Part shown: positions 1-7,461 of the stretch, in pieces
Position numbering within the stretch: position 1 is the stretch's first letter
How the letters are laid out: each line of letters starts with the position of its first letter
Program-made: the position numbers and the translations under genes
Source of the DNA: Arthrobacter mangrovi
Lineage (GTDB): Bacteria > Actinomycetota > Actinomycetes > Actinomycetales > Micrococcaceae
DNA length: 64,000 nt
NCBI RefSeq assembly: GCF_026011795.1
Contig: NZ_BRVS01000008.1
Span: 124,001 to 188,000, forward strand
Reading direction: 5' to 3'
Notes under the pieces: generated by a model
Databases searched by the model: none
What the model saw: the letters and a program-made list of their open reading frames with translations, nothing else
Told to the model about the DNA's origin: nothing

Positions 1-384
1 GAAGGAGCCCTCAAGGTTGATGCCCGGAATGTCCAGGGCGGCGTCTTTGATAGCGCCGGTCGCGAAGATGATCGCGTCGTAGAAGTCCCGGAAGTCCTTC
101 AGCGTCAGGTCCCGGCCGTAGTTGACGTTGCCAAGGAAGCGGATGTCGCCGCGGTCCAGCACCTTGTGCAGCGCGGTGACGATTCCCTTGATGCGGGGAT
201 GGTCCGGGGCCACGCCGTAGCGGATCAGGCCGTAGGGCGCCGGGTACTGGTCGAACAAGTCGATGCTGACCTCGAAGTCGCGCTCGGCCTTGGTCAGGAT
301 GTCGGCAGCGTACACGCCTGCAGGGCCGGCTCCGATGATGGCCACCCGCAGGGGGCGCTGGCGGTCTGCGGCTGGATTAGACAC
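1..384 (-). CDS. fprA: Ferredoxin-NADP+ reductase, FprA type (3' end outside window)
   Basis: FAD-dependent oxidoreductase expected to move electrons between NADPH and a ferredoxin in the cytoplasm. Only the first 128 codons are present; the gene runs off the left edge. Residues 14-23 carry the dinucleotide-binding GAGPAG motif after a hydrophobic strand, and residues 50-66 carry PYGLIRYGVAPDHPRIK, typical of the adrenodoxin-reductase/FprA family. The start is GTG at 384, preceded by a GAAAGAAGGA ribosome-binding site. It is the last leftward gene and is probably unrelated to the secretion locus beside it. Glutamate synthase small-subunit relatives share the fold, but this signature favours FprA. 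Confidence 0.85.
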   Translation of the reverse strand, partial: MSNPAADRQRPLRVAIIGAGPAGVYAADILTKAERDFEVSIDLFDQYPAPYGLIRYGVAPDHPRIKGIVTALHKVLDRGDIRFLGNVNYGRDLTLKDFRDFYDAIIFATGAIKDAALDIPGINLEGSF

Positions 385-505
385 TGATCGTCCTTCTTTC
401 GGGGAAACCTGCTGCTCAATAGAGCACAGTTTCCTATTCTAAATGGCGCCGCGGCCTGCGTCCTAAAGCAGTGGCCGACGCCTCACGGCCTGCCTGGTTG
501 CCCAG

Positions 506-997
506 TCACCATCCGGCTTTGCGAAGCGCAGCGGCGAGATCGCGGTGCCGGACGAGCCGGAAATCCGTGAGCTCGGCAGCGGGCACGATTGCTTCGACGC
601 TGTCCCGTTCAGCCTGGCCGTGCCAGTGCCCCGACCGGTCGAGCAGGCCCACCAATCGTCCGCCGCTTAGCGATCTACCATCCGGCTCGCCAGCCCACCC
701 GGTCGCCCGCCCATCGGCACCGATGCGCATGAGGCCGAATTCGTAGCCGTGCCATTGAGCCTTGACGATGAACTCCTCGTAGGCCTCGAGCTCGGCAAAC
801 GGCACGGTGCGTGTGAAGCGCCGGCCCGCAGGGGAGCTTTCCGCGTTCTCCTCCCATCCCGGCCCGGGCGCCTCGGCGCCTTCATGGGACAACAGCATCA
901 GCTTCTCGTCATCGCTGTAGGTCCGGGCCTCGTACCAACCGCCCCGCCACAGCGCCCATTTGCCCGGGTACGGCACACCATAGGGTGAATCAACCAC
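506..997 (-). CDS. Hypothetical immunity-like protein in T7SS toxin cluster
   Basis: A 163-residue soluble protein with no signal peptide or membrane segment; family not recognised. It is rich in Trp and Tyr in its first 25 residues. Its central and C-terminal part (about residues 60-150) shares a spaced pattern with the C-terminal part of the next upstream gene: an aromatic/basic strand, E-(V/L) spacing, an Ala-x-x-x-Gly-x-x-Phe step, then a terminal (V/L)-x-D-x-R-x-V. It is the last gene of the leftward run that starts with the WXG100 genes and contains the nuclease toxin. That position suggests an extra immunity protein. The start is a GTG with only a weak GAGA ribosome-binding site. Confidence 0.5.
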   Translation of the reverse strand: MVDSPYGVPYPGKWALWRGGWYEARTYSDDEKLMLLSHEGAEAPGPGWEENAESSPAGRRFTRTVPFAELEAYEEFIVKAQWHGYEFGLMRIGADGRATGWAGEPDGRSLSGGRLVGLLDRSGHWHGQAERDSVEAIVPAAELTDFRLVRHRDLAAALRKAGW

Positions 998-1027
998 GCA
1001 GTCTCTTTTCCATCCGGCCCGGCTCCG

Positions 1028-1957
1028 TCAACGGGCGAACTGCGTCGGACGCAGCTGCACTTCCCTCACATCGGCGACTTCTGCCCGTGTTGCCGTGGCC
1101 CAGTACACGCCGGCGTCGGACTTGTGCAGGCCTGCTGCCTCCGCAGCGGCAGCATCGTGGCCAAGGTAATGGAGCTTGAAAATGTCCTGCCCCTGGTCGT
1201 CCCGCCCGAGACCCGTAATCCGGAAGTCCAAGCCGCGGAAGCTGGCCGTCCAAACCCCCTCGAACACGTCCGTGACTTCCCCGATATCGACCTTCTTCCG
1301 CCATAGACCGCGCGCGGTTTCGGTCCACGGCTCCCGGAACTCGTCCTCGTCCAGGTCACCGTCCTCAGGCTCCTCGTCATCGGGCTGGGCAAAGGCGCAC
1401 AGCACCACGGCCCCGCCGTCGTCCACAATGTCGGCGATGTACGGGTTGAAGTCCCATACAGCGACAGTGCCGAGCACGTCCTGCGGCGCCAGCATCTCGA
1501 ACGTACCCGGACCACCCCATTCAACCGGGACCCACCCTGAAGCGGCATCGGGGTACACGCCGAGTAGCGTCTCGGCGCCCTGTCCGGTGATCCGCCACAG
1601 CTCCGCTCCGGCCGGCACCCGCACAGGGTCCAGGTAGTAGAGCGGCACCGGCACGCCGCCATCCCAGCTGGCGAACCCGGTCCCGGTGAAGGGCGGATGA
1701 TCCCGAATCTCAGGGGCCACCGCATCATGGCAGAATTCCCGGGCCGGTGCCGGGAACCGCAGGACGTCGACGTATTCGGGGTCGGCCGGGAACGGCGAAC
1801 CAGCGAAGCCGAGACCGTGCACCATATGCAGTTGCGCGGGCGCCAGACCGGCGACCTGGGCAGCCGGAACCGCGTATCCTGCCAGTAGGTCCGCCGACCG
1901 TCCGAGGAACTGCTCCAGATCGAAGGCATGAACGGCCTTCTGCAAAATCGTTACCAC
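1028..1957 (-). CDS. Hypothetical protein with ADP-ribosyltransferase-like motif, T7SS toxin cluster
   Basis: About 309 residues, soluble, family not recognised. Around residues 65-135 it repeats, in order, a set of short motifs also found in the central part of the neighbouring 1052-residue toxin: VLRF, then GTGFASW, then AGAELWRI-G-G-ETLLGVY. In the toxin these read VYAVRF, GHGFTSS and KGAEMWEI-G-G-ETLTGVY. An acidic Asp/Glu stretch near residues 207-225 separates this part from a C-terminal domain that resembles the 163-residue protein encoded next. The chosen start is GTG at 1957, preceded by AAAGGG at good spacing; an ATG 11 codons upstream lacks a site. It may be an immunity protein or a degenerate effector. 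Confidence 0.5.
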   Translation of the reverse strand: MVTILQKAVHAFDLEQFLGRSADLLAGYAVPAAQVAGLAPAQLHMVHGLGFAGSPFPADPEYVDVLRFPAPAREFCHDAVAPEIRDHPPFTGTGFASWDGGVPVPLYYLDPVRVPAGAELWRITGQGAETLLGVYPDAASGWVPVEWGGPGTFEMLAPQDVLGTVAVWDFNPYIADIVDDGGAVVLCAFAQPDDEEPEDGDLDEDEFREPWTETARGLWRKKVDIGEVTDVFEGVWTASFRGLDFRITGLGRDDQGQDIFKLHYLGHDAAAAEAAGLHKSDAGVYWATATRAEVADVREVQLRPTQFAR

Positions 1958-2050
1958 ACGTTCCCTTTCCTGCCCGGCGATGGCCGGCATGCGCCTTCAT
2001 TCCATTCCGGAATGCCATTCCCCGCCGGATTCGTTTGCCGGCCGGGCCGG

Positions 2051-2476
2051 CTAGAGCCCGGCGTCTGCCTTCATCCAGTCCGGAATGTTCTCCGGCGAAC
2101 GGGGAAACCGTTCCAGTTCCTCCCCGTACAGGCCGGGCTCCACTTCCATTCCCCATGCCGGCGGCTCGTCGTAGTTGTAGTCGGCGTCCGCGCTGCCGTC
2201 CGCGCTGATGGAGATCCTTACACTGAGCCATGTTCCGGTGTCCGGACGGTACATGGCCTCCTTGAGCTCCTCGAAGAGATCGATAACCTCTTCCGGAGGA
2301 TCCGGCCAGGTCGTTTCCCCTCCGGCCACGACATCGACCGACGCAGATCCGAAGCCCGCGGCTTCGGCGTTCCAGATTTCGATCCGATCCCATCCCGGTT
2401 CCTGGCCAGCCACGACGAGGGCAACGATGCGGCTAACGATCTCTTGAGCAGCGATGCTGCCGTCCAGAAATGACAC
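2051..2476 (-). CDS. YezG-like immunity protein for the T7SS nuclease toxin
   Basis: A 141-residue acidic soluble protein encoded 15 bp downstream of the toxin gene. The C-terminal half has YNYDEPPAWG near residue 100 and ends with ERFPRSPENIPDWMK, a layout I associate with the YezG/EsaG-type immunity family (DUF600) that neutralises EssD-like nucleases. Family knowledge: these proteins bind and block the cognate DNase in the producing cell. Inference: it protects this cell from the 1052-residue toxin. The start is GTG at 2476 with a clear AGGAAGGA ribosome-binding site. The family assignment is from motif recall; the immunity role is supported mainly by position. Confidence 0.6.
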   Translation of the reverse strand: MSFLDGSIAAQEIVSRIVALVVAGQEPGWDRIEIWNAEAAGFGSASVDVVAGGETTWPDPPEEVIDLFEELKEAMYRPDTGTWLSVRISISADGSADADYNYDEPPAWGMEVEPGLYGEELERFPRSPENIPDWMKADAGL

Positions 2477-2491
2477 GGCTATCCTTCCTGC

Positions 2492-5400
2492 CTAAACCCG
2501 ATTGGTCAGGCGGAGCACTTTGGGCTTGGCCCCGTCGATACTGTACCGAACTGTGTATCGGTGCGGCACTTTCGATTCGCCCCGGAACAGGTTGCGCACA
2601 TCGAATTCTATGGAAGTACCCGGATTCGCCCGCAGGAGCGCCTCCAGTTCACGCTCCACCCGGAAGAACGACGCTATGCCCGTTCGTCCGCCGTTCAGGA
2701 TCTTGCTCATCGGCGTGTAGTTCAGCCACTCCCGGATGCCTCCGAAGGCCCTGCCCAGCCCGTGGCCGCCTTCGTACTTGGCCTGGTGCTGGTACTCCGA
2801 GTACGGGCGCTTCGTGCCGTTCTCGTCAAGGCGTATGTCCTTCCCGCCGTTGAGCTCCGCGTTACCGATGTGGCCGACTTCGGTCTGGTTCACCCGGTGC
2901 CGGCCGCCGTCTGCCAGCGAGAGTGCGTCGACGTGGGTATGGACCGTCCTGCCCAGGTCGTCGGTCTTGACGACCATGTAGTCGTTGACATGGTAGGTGG
3001 CATTCGGAAGCGGGTTCTGCAGGTCGGGATTCAGCCGGCCGAACCGCTTCGTGGAGGTCTCGACCAGGACGACCTTGCCGTCGCCGTCCGTGTAGAACTT
3101 TCCGCGGCCGCTGACGTCGTAGAGCGTGTTGGGTTCCAGGTCGGTCCGTGCGCTGAAGATTTCCGTCTTCCGCAGGCCCTCGACCGGAACCTCGCGGACG
3201 ATCTCGGGCCGTGCGGCGTCAATGAGCTGCTGGCCGGCACTGGGACCCGGAGTAGGTGTGCTTGGCGTGGAAGGGCCGGTACCGCCGTCGAACTCCGCCA
3301 CGCGGTCCCAAATCTTGCCGTTGTAGACCCCCGTGAGCGTCTCTTTGCCCGAGCCGTTGATCTCCCACATCTCGGCACCCTTTTGGTACTGCACCGCGCC
3401 GATGTCCCGGTGGGTGGCCTCTTCCGGGATCAGGTCGCCGTTCGAGGATGTGCTGCTGGTGAAACCGTGTCCGGTGTTCGGGCTCGCGTCCCGGTGGGGC
3501 GATGGAGTGCTGTAGTCGTCCGGGGCATCCGGCCGGGCATGCGGGGCATCCGGGCCGTGCAGGGCGTCCATCATGCGCCCATCGGGCACCCGAACGTTTC
3601 CGATGGAGTCGGCCGTCCCCTGGAACCTGACCGCGTAGACCGGCAGCGAATTATCGGGCCGGTACGGCGTGTTGTCGTAGTCCAGCCGGAGGCCGTCGTG
3701 GATGTCTGCCGGCGTCCGAAGCCCGGCGGTGTGCTCCGCCCGCGAGATGTAGCCCATCGCGCCGCCCCGGTACGGGTTCGACGCATCGAAGAGGGCATCG
3801 GCGCTGCCGCGGTCCATGACCTTCTGGAACACCGTCGAGGTATCCGGTGCCGGGATGGAACGGCGGATGTCGTGGAGCGCGGCGGCATCTTCCGGCGAGA
3901 GTTCTTCGACCTGGCGTCCGACGACGTCGCGGAGCCAGTCCTCGTCCTTGCCGCTGCGTTCCAGCGCCTCGCGGACGTCGTCCCAGGCGTCGGCCTGGCG
4001 CAGGTTGGACAGGTTCGTGGTCACCTTGTGCTCGGTGCCGTCCGGGAACCGCACGATGCTCGGGTTGCCGTCGGCATCGCGGATCAATTCGCCCGCGGCG
4101 GGTCTTCCCGAGGTATCGGTTCCGGGAACAGAGCCAGCCTGGCCGTCCGCCGGGGCACCGCGGCCTGCCGGAGCCTCCGCCTCCGGAGTAGCGGCGGCCG
4201 GAGTGCGGTTGTCCCCCGAATCCGGCACGTTGGAGGCGGCATCCGTATCCGCGGCCGGGCCGCTGGGCTCCCGGGCGGGTGCATCCGCGTCGGCGTGGCC
4301 GGCCGGGCCGCGGTTGGGGCCGGAGGGGCCTTCGGTATCGAAGCGGGTGATGAGGTTGTCGATCCGGGTGCTGACCGGACCCGGGCCGTGGCCCGCGCTG
4401 ACGCCGGCGTAGGCGGGACGCGGACCGGACAGCGTGTTGCCGACGTCGTTAAGGAAGTTGTCCACGCGGACCGCGGCGGGTGCCATCCGGCCGAGGGTTA
4501 CGCGGGCGCTGTCGGTGGCGAAGTTGATGGTGTTGACCTTGAGCGCAGACCCGAGGTCCAGGACCTTGGTCGTCAGGCCGGCCATGCGGGAGAGGCCGCT
4601 GACGTTGACCACCGAGCCGATCTTGCTGCCGGTCTGGCCGATGCGGGTGACGGCGGAGGCGACCGAGCCGGTCTTGGCGACGGCACCGCCGCCGGCGGTG
4701 AGCAGGATGGATGCCAAGTCGAAGGTGGTGGCACCGGCGGCATACGCCGGGTCCCGCTTCCAGTCGTCCCAGTGGATGGCGGCCTTGCCGACGGCCACCA
4801 GCCGCTCCCCCGCCCCATCGGCGATGCGGCCGTTGCCGGTGGCACGCAGGGCGACCTGGGCCACCGGGGAAGTCACGATGGCCACGTCCAGCGCGAGCTG
4901 TCCGATCCCCTTCCAGGTCGCCGAGAACGTGTCCATGTCCGTGAAGTTGACCATGTTCCACAGGCCGGTCACGGTGCCGGTGATGCCGCTCCAAACGCCC
5001 TTGCCGAACGAGACGACCCCGTCCCATGCGTCCCGGTACCAGGGTTTGTCCCATTCGGTCGGCTCGCCCCAGGGGATGTGGCCCTCGGCGGTGGCGGCGT
5101 CGAGCTGCTCCGAGGTGTAGCCGTAGGCGACCTGGTTGGCGCCGGGGCCGTCCTCGGTGGTCACCACGTAGGAAGGACCGCCGAACAGGCCGGAGATGGC
5201 GCTCGCGCAGGCGCGTTCGGCGGCCATGTGGTCCTCGACCAGGACGTTGGCGTCCTTCAGGATCTGGTTGTCGTCATTGACCAGGTCCTCGTTCTTGCGC
5301 CAGTCGTCGCCCTCGTCGGCGATGCGCGCCCGCACCGAGAGCCAGTCGCTGTACAGGGCGTCGTAGCGCCGCTTGGCTTCGCGCGCCCACTCGGCATAGG

Positions 5401-5650
5401 TATCGATGGCGTCCGCGACTGAATTCGAGTCCTCCAGCACCGTGTCCGCCTCGGTGAGGACCCGGTTGAACGCCGAATGGACCTGCCAGTCCCCCGGTCC
5501 CTTATAGGCAGTGGCCGTGCCCTGCCAGATGCTGTGCGATTCCGAAGCCGCGGACTGGATGCCCTCAGCCTTGGTCCGGAGCTTGCCCGCGTGCTGTTCG
5601 AGCACCTCGGCATCCGGCAGCGGGGGAAACTCAGACGGGTTCCAGCCCAT
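2492..5650 (-). CDS. T7SS polymorphic toxin: WXG head, ART-like middle, His-Asn nuclease tail
   Basis: A 1052-residue candidate secreted toxin. Residues 1-110 form a helical hairpin with a WQG at 42-44, fitting a WXG/LXG-type export domain. Residues about 190-400 are hydrophobic and glycine-rich (pre-toxin region); 440-540 is a Pro/Ala/Asp-rich linker. Residues about 590-790 contain VYAVRF (about 669), GFTSSTS (about 729) and KGAEMWEI (about 758), an order recalling Arg-Ser-Glu ADP-ribosyltransferases. The C-terminal 230 residues carry YEGGHGLGRAFGG (His near 963) and NYTPM (Asn near 978), as in DNA/RNA non-specific endonucleases of the Endonuclea_NS_2/EssD group. The ATG has an AGAAGG site. 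It lies between WXG100 genes and a putative immunity gene. Confidence 0.8.
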   Translation of the reverse strand: MGWNPSEFPPLPDAEVLEQHAGKLRTKAEGIQSAASESHSIWQGTATAYKGPGDWQVHSAFNRVLTEADTVLEDSNSVADAIDTYAEWAREAKRRYDALYSDWLSVRARIADEGDDWRKNEDLVNDDNQILKDANVLVEDHMAAERACASAISGLFGGPSYVVTTEDGPGANQVAYGYTSEQLDAATAEGHIPWGEPTEWDKPWYRDAWDGVVSFGKGVWSGITGTVTGLWNMVNFTDMDTFSATWKGIGQLALDVAIVTSPVAQVALRATGNGRIADGAGERLVAVGKAAIHWDDWKRDPAYAAGATTFDLASILLTAGGGAVAKTGSVASAVTRIGQTGSKIGSVVNVSGLSRMAGLTTKVLDLGSALKVNTINFATDSARVTLGRMAPAAVRVDNFLNDVGNTLSGPRPAYAGVSAGHGPGPVSTRIDNLITRFDTEGPSGPNRGPAGHADADAPAREPSGPAADTDAASNVPDSGDNRTPAAATPEAEAPAGRGAPADGQAGSVPGTDTSGRPAAGELIRDADGNPSIVRFPDGTEHKVTTNLSNLRQADAWDDVREALERSGKDEDWLRDVVGRQVEELSPEDAAALHDIRRSIPAPDTSTVFQKVMDRGSADALFDASNPYRGGAMGYISRAEHTAGLRTPADIHDGLRLDYDNTPYRPDNSLPVYAVRFQGTADSIGNVRVPDGRMMDALHGPDAPHARPDAPDDYSTPSPHRDASPNTGHGFTSSTSSNGDLIPEEATHRDIGAVQYQKGAEMWEINGSGKETLTGVYNGKIWDRVAEFDGGTGPSTPSTPTPGPSAGQQLIDAARPEIVREVPVEGLRKTEIFSARTDLEPNTLYDVSGRGKFYTDGDGKVVLVETSTKRFGRLNPDLQNPLPNATYHVNDYMVVKTDDLGRTVHTHVDALSLADGGRHRVNQTEVGHIGNAELNGGKDIRLDENGTKRPYSEYQHQAKYEGGHGLGRAFGGIREWLNYTPMSKILNGGRTGIASFFRVERELEALLRANPGTSIEFDVRNLFRGESKVPHRYTVRYSIDGAKPKVLRLTNRV

Positions 5651-5705
5651 GGGTCTTTACCTTCTTCTTCGTCTCAAGCTCAGGGGGTCTTCGGCGGTGC
5701 GTCGG

Positions 5706-6089
5706 CTACTGCATTTGCGGCTGCCGGCCGCGGGGAGGGGCCCCGGACGGCGCCGGCTCCGGGATGTATTCGTCGTTGGCCTTGTCCTGGGCGGCACGGA
5801 CCGACTGGGCCATGGTGGAATCCCCGGCGACGATGGCGTTCACGGCCTCGGTCGTCGAATTAAGGGCCTGCGCGCTGCGGCCCTGGACCTGCGTCATGGC
5901 GGCCTGCAGCTTCTCCTCGGACAGGCTGACAAGGGCCTCCCCGACAATCTGCGACTTGGACGCCTGGATCAGGGAGGAGACCTCCGCTCCGTAGTCCTCG
6001 AACAGCTGCGTGTACTTCTCCACCTGCGACTGCACCCTGGTCAGGATGCTGTTCAGGGAGCCGGTATCGAGATCCCAATCCGCTGCCAT
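5706..6089 (-). CDS. Helical T7SS-associated protein (DUF6507-like)
   Basis: A 127-residue, mostly alpha-helical protein with no membrane segment and a flexible Pro/Gly/Gln tail from about residue 105. It begins MAADWDLDTGSL, reminiscent of the short DUF6507-type proteins found beside actinobacterial WXG100 genes; that family name is from memory and tentative. It is encoded between a WXG100-like gene and the large toxin. A role as a co-secreted partner or chaperone for the toxin's helical head is plausible but inferred from position and helical content only. Confidence 0.6.
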   Translation of the reverse strand: MAADWDLDTGSLNSILTRVQSQVEKYTQLFEDYGAEVSSLIQASKSQIVGEALVSLSEEKLQAAMTQVQGRSAQALNSTTEAVNAIVAGDSTMAQSVRAAQDKANDEYIPEPAPSGAPPRGRQPQMQ

Positions 6090-6143
6090 CTTTACCTCCG
6101 GTCGTGACGGGGGCGGCTTCCGGGCCGCCCCCGGGGGTGCTTG

Positions 6144-6449
6144 CTAGCCGATGTTCTGCACGGCGGCGCGGGCACGGGCGCCGGTGTTGGCAGCGGTCTG
6201 GTCGTTCTGCTCCATGGTGCTGCGGACGAGGCGGATAATCTCCTTGACCTCGCCGGCTGCGTTCTTCCAGCGGTTTTCCACGTGCTGGTACTCCTCGGAG
6301 ACGCCGTCGGCCTGGTAGTCGGACATGGCGGCGGCAACGGCCTTCTCCCGGTCGGCGATGAGGCTCTCGAGGCGGCCGACGATGGACTGGATTTCGCCCT
6401 GGACCTGGGCGGAGACGTTGGTGTCGTACGTGAGGCGATCCTGGGACAT
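6144..6449 (-). CDS. WXG100-like (ESAT-6 family) protein
   Basis: About 101 residues predicted to form a two-helix hairpin, size and shape typical of ESX substrates. The turn region reads DYQADGVSEEY, so the usual Trp of the W-x-G turn appears replaced by an aromatic Tyr, with a Trp retained on the second helix (ENRWKNA). The start at 6449 is chosen because AAAGGA sits about five bases upstream; a longer reading frame from 6494 has no site. Likely secreted by the neighbouring EccC/EccD machine, perhaps as a heterodimer with the product of the next upstream gene. Confidence 0.75.
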   Translation of the reverse strand: MSQDRLTYDTNVSAQVQGEIQSIVGRLESLIADREKAVAAAMSDYQADGVSEEYQHVENRWKNAAGEVKEIIRLVRSTMEQNDQTAANTGARARAAVQNIG

Positions 6450-6525
6450 TGCTGTTCCTTTCAGAAGGCGGCGGTGCTCTTGGCCCGCCTGCAAAGCATG
6501 GGTGGAAGAGGTGCAGACAGCAGGG

Positions 6526-6861
6526 TCAGCGCGAGGAGCCGAAGTTGGCCGCGTCGAAGTTGGCGGAGCCCTGTGCCTGCGCGGCGTTGTCAGCGGACTC
6601 CTGGTCGCCGGTGTGGAAGGCGGTATCCATCTCGCTCTGGCCGGTCAGGATCGCGGCGAGGGCACCGTTGAGGTTATTGGCGATCTCGTCGGCCCGGGAC
6701 TTGAACTCGTCGAACTTCACACGGGCCTGGCCGTTGAACTTGCCCTCCAGCGGAGCGACTGCGTCGACGAGGTTGCGGACCAGCTGGCCCAGGTCCTCAT
6801 TGGATCCGCCGGTCTGCGAAGTCAGCTGCGACAGGGTCTGGGATCCCATATCGAATTTCAT
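6526..6861 (-). CDS. WXG100-like (ESAT-6 family) protein
   Basis: About 111 residues, two predicted helices joined by a turn reading KFNGQARVKF, in which the WXG tryptophan appears as Phe (F-N-G). The C-terminal tail is Ala/Gln/Asn-rich. ATG at 6861 is preferred over a GTG three codons earlier because AGGTGG lies at ideal distance from the ATG. It is the first gene of the leftward effector run and is divergent from the secretion-machinery genes. WXG100 proteins are small secreted dimers that accompany ESX effectors; pairing with the adjacent WXG100-like protein is inferred. Confidence 0.8.
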   Translation of the reverse strand: MKFDMGSQTLSQLTSQTGGSNEDLGQLVRNLVDAVAPLEGKFNGQARVKFDEFKSRADEIANNLNGALAAILTGQSEMDTAFHTGDQESADNAAQAQGSANFDAANFGSSR

Positions 6862-7153
6862 TGTTACCACCTTTGCGGGCGCACTGGCGCTCTAGTTTCG
6901 GTCTGGTTTATCGTTTCCAGAAGCTGCCCGCAGTTTGCCCTTCATCAAGCGGAGGGTCTGGGGCTGTCGGCCTCTTCAATGAAACCGCAAGCGCCCAAAT
7001 GTCTGCAAGGAAGGGCGATGGGGAGAACTACCCACCCGGCCCGCCGCGGCCCGATTGTGTCGGCCGGAGGTGACATGATGGAAAGCGCCGGCCCTCCTTG
7101 CCGCCGGCGAAACCTTTCCACATGCTGAATCAGCGACCAACGAGGAGTCCTGG
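6862..7153. promoter_or_regulatory. Divergent intergenic region of the T7SS locus
   Basis: About 290 bp separate the leftward effector genes from the rightward machinery genes and must contain both promoters. The stretch is locally less GC-rich near 6890-7010 than its flanks. I could not assign convincing -35/-10 pairs by eye. The rightward first gene has GAGGAG just upstream of its GTG. Confidence 0.5.
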
Positions 7154-7456
7154 GTGGCCAACGATTACGACAACCAGCTCATCGAGTCCGTCGTCGTCCG
7201 GCGCAACCGCATCACCTCCGCACTGCTGTACGGGGACAACCCGCATCAGCGCCGGTGGGTGGACAGCGTCAGGCTCTTCCTGTTCAGCATCGCCCTGGCC
7301 GCCCTGATCGCCGCTATCTGTGTCGGCTATTCCTTTATCAGCAATCTGCTGGCGCAGCAGCGCGCGGAACAGCAGCAGCGCCAGTCCGCGGCCGTAGAAC
7401 TGCAGCAATCCACTGGACCCGGGGCCGAGCCCCTCGAAATCATTCCGGGAGCCTGA
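7154..7456 (+). CDS. Single-pass membrane protein resembling the EccB N-terminus
   Basis: A 100-residue protein with a basic N-terminal segment (RRNRITSALLYGD, residues 16-28), one transmembrane helix (about 43-66) and a short Gln-rich outer tail. The pattern of a double-Arg, a short ALL-x-G-D step, a further Arg, and then a membrane helix is what the N-terminus of EccB looks like. Here the large periplasmic domain of EccB is missing. Start GTG 7154 has a GAGGAG ribosome-binding site. It is the first gene of the rightward T7SS operon, five bases before eccD. Inference: a minimal EccB substitute that anchors the EccC/EccD complex. It could instead be an unrelated small membrane protein. Confidence 0.6.
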   Translation: MANDYDNQLIESVVVRRNRITSALLYGDNPHQRRWVDSVRLFLFSIALAALIAAICVGYSFISNLLAQQRAEQQQRQSAAVELQQSTGPGAEPLEIIPGA

Positions 7457-7461
7457 CCGCA

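Noticed and set aside
2561-5422. A 953-codon open frame on the + strand opposite the T7SS toxin gene
   Set aside because: It is antisense to a gene with clear domains, is Arg/Val/Gly-rich as expected from reversed GC-rich codons, and shows no recognisable motif or ribosome-binding site.
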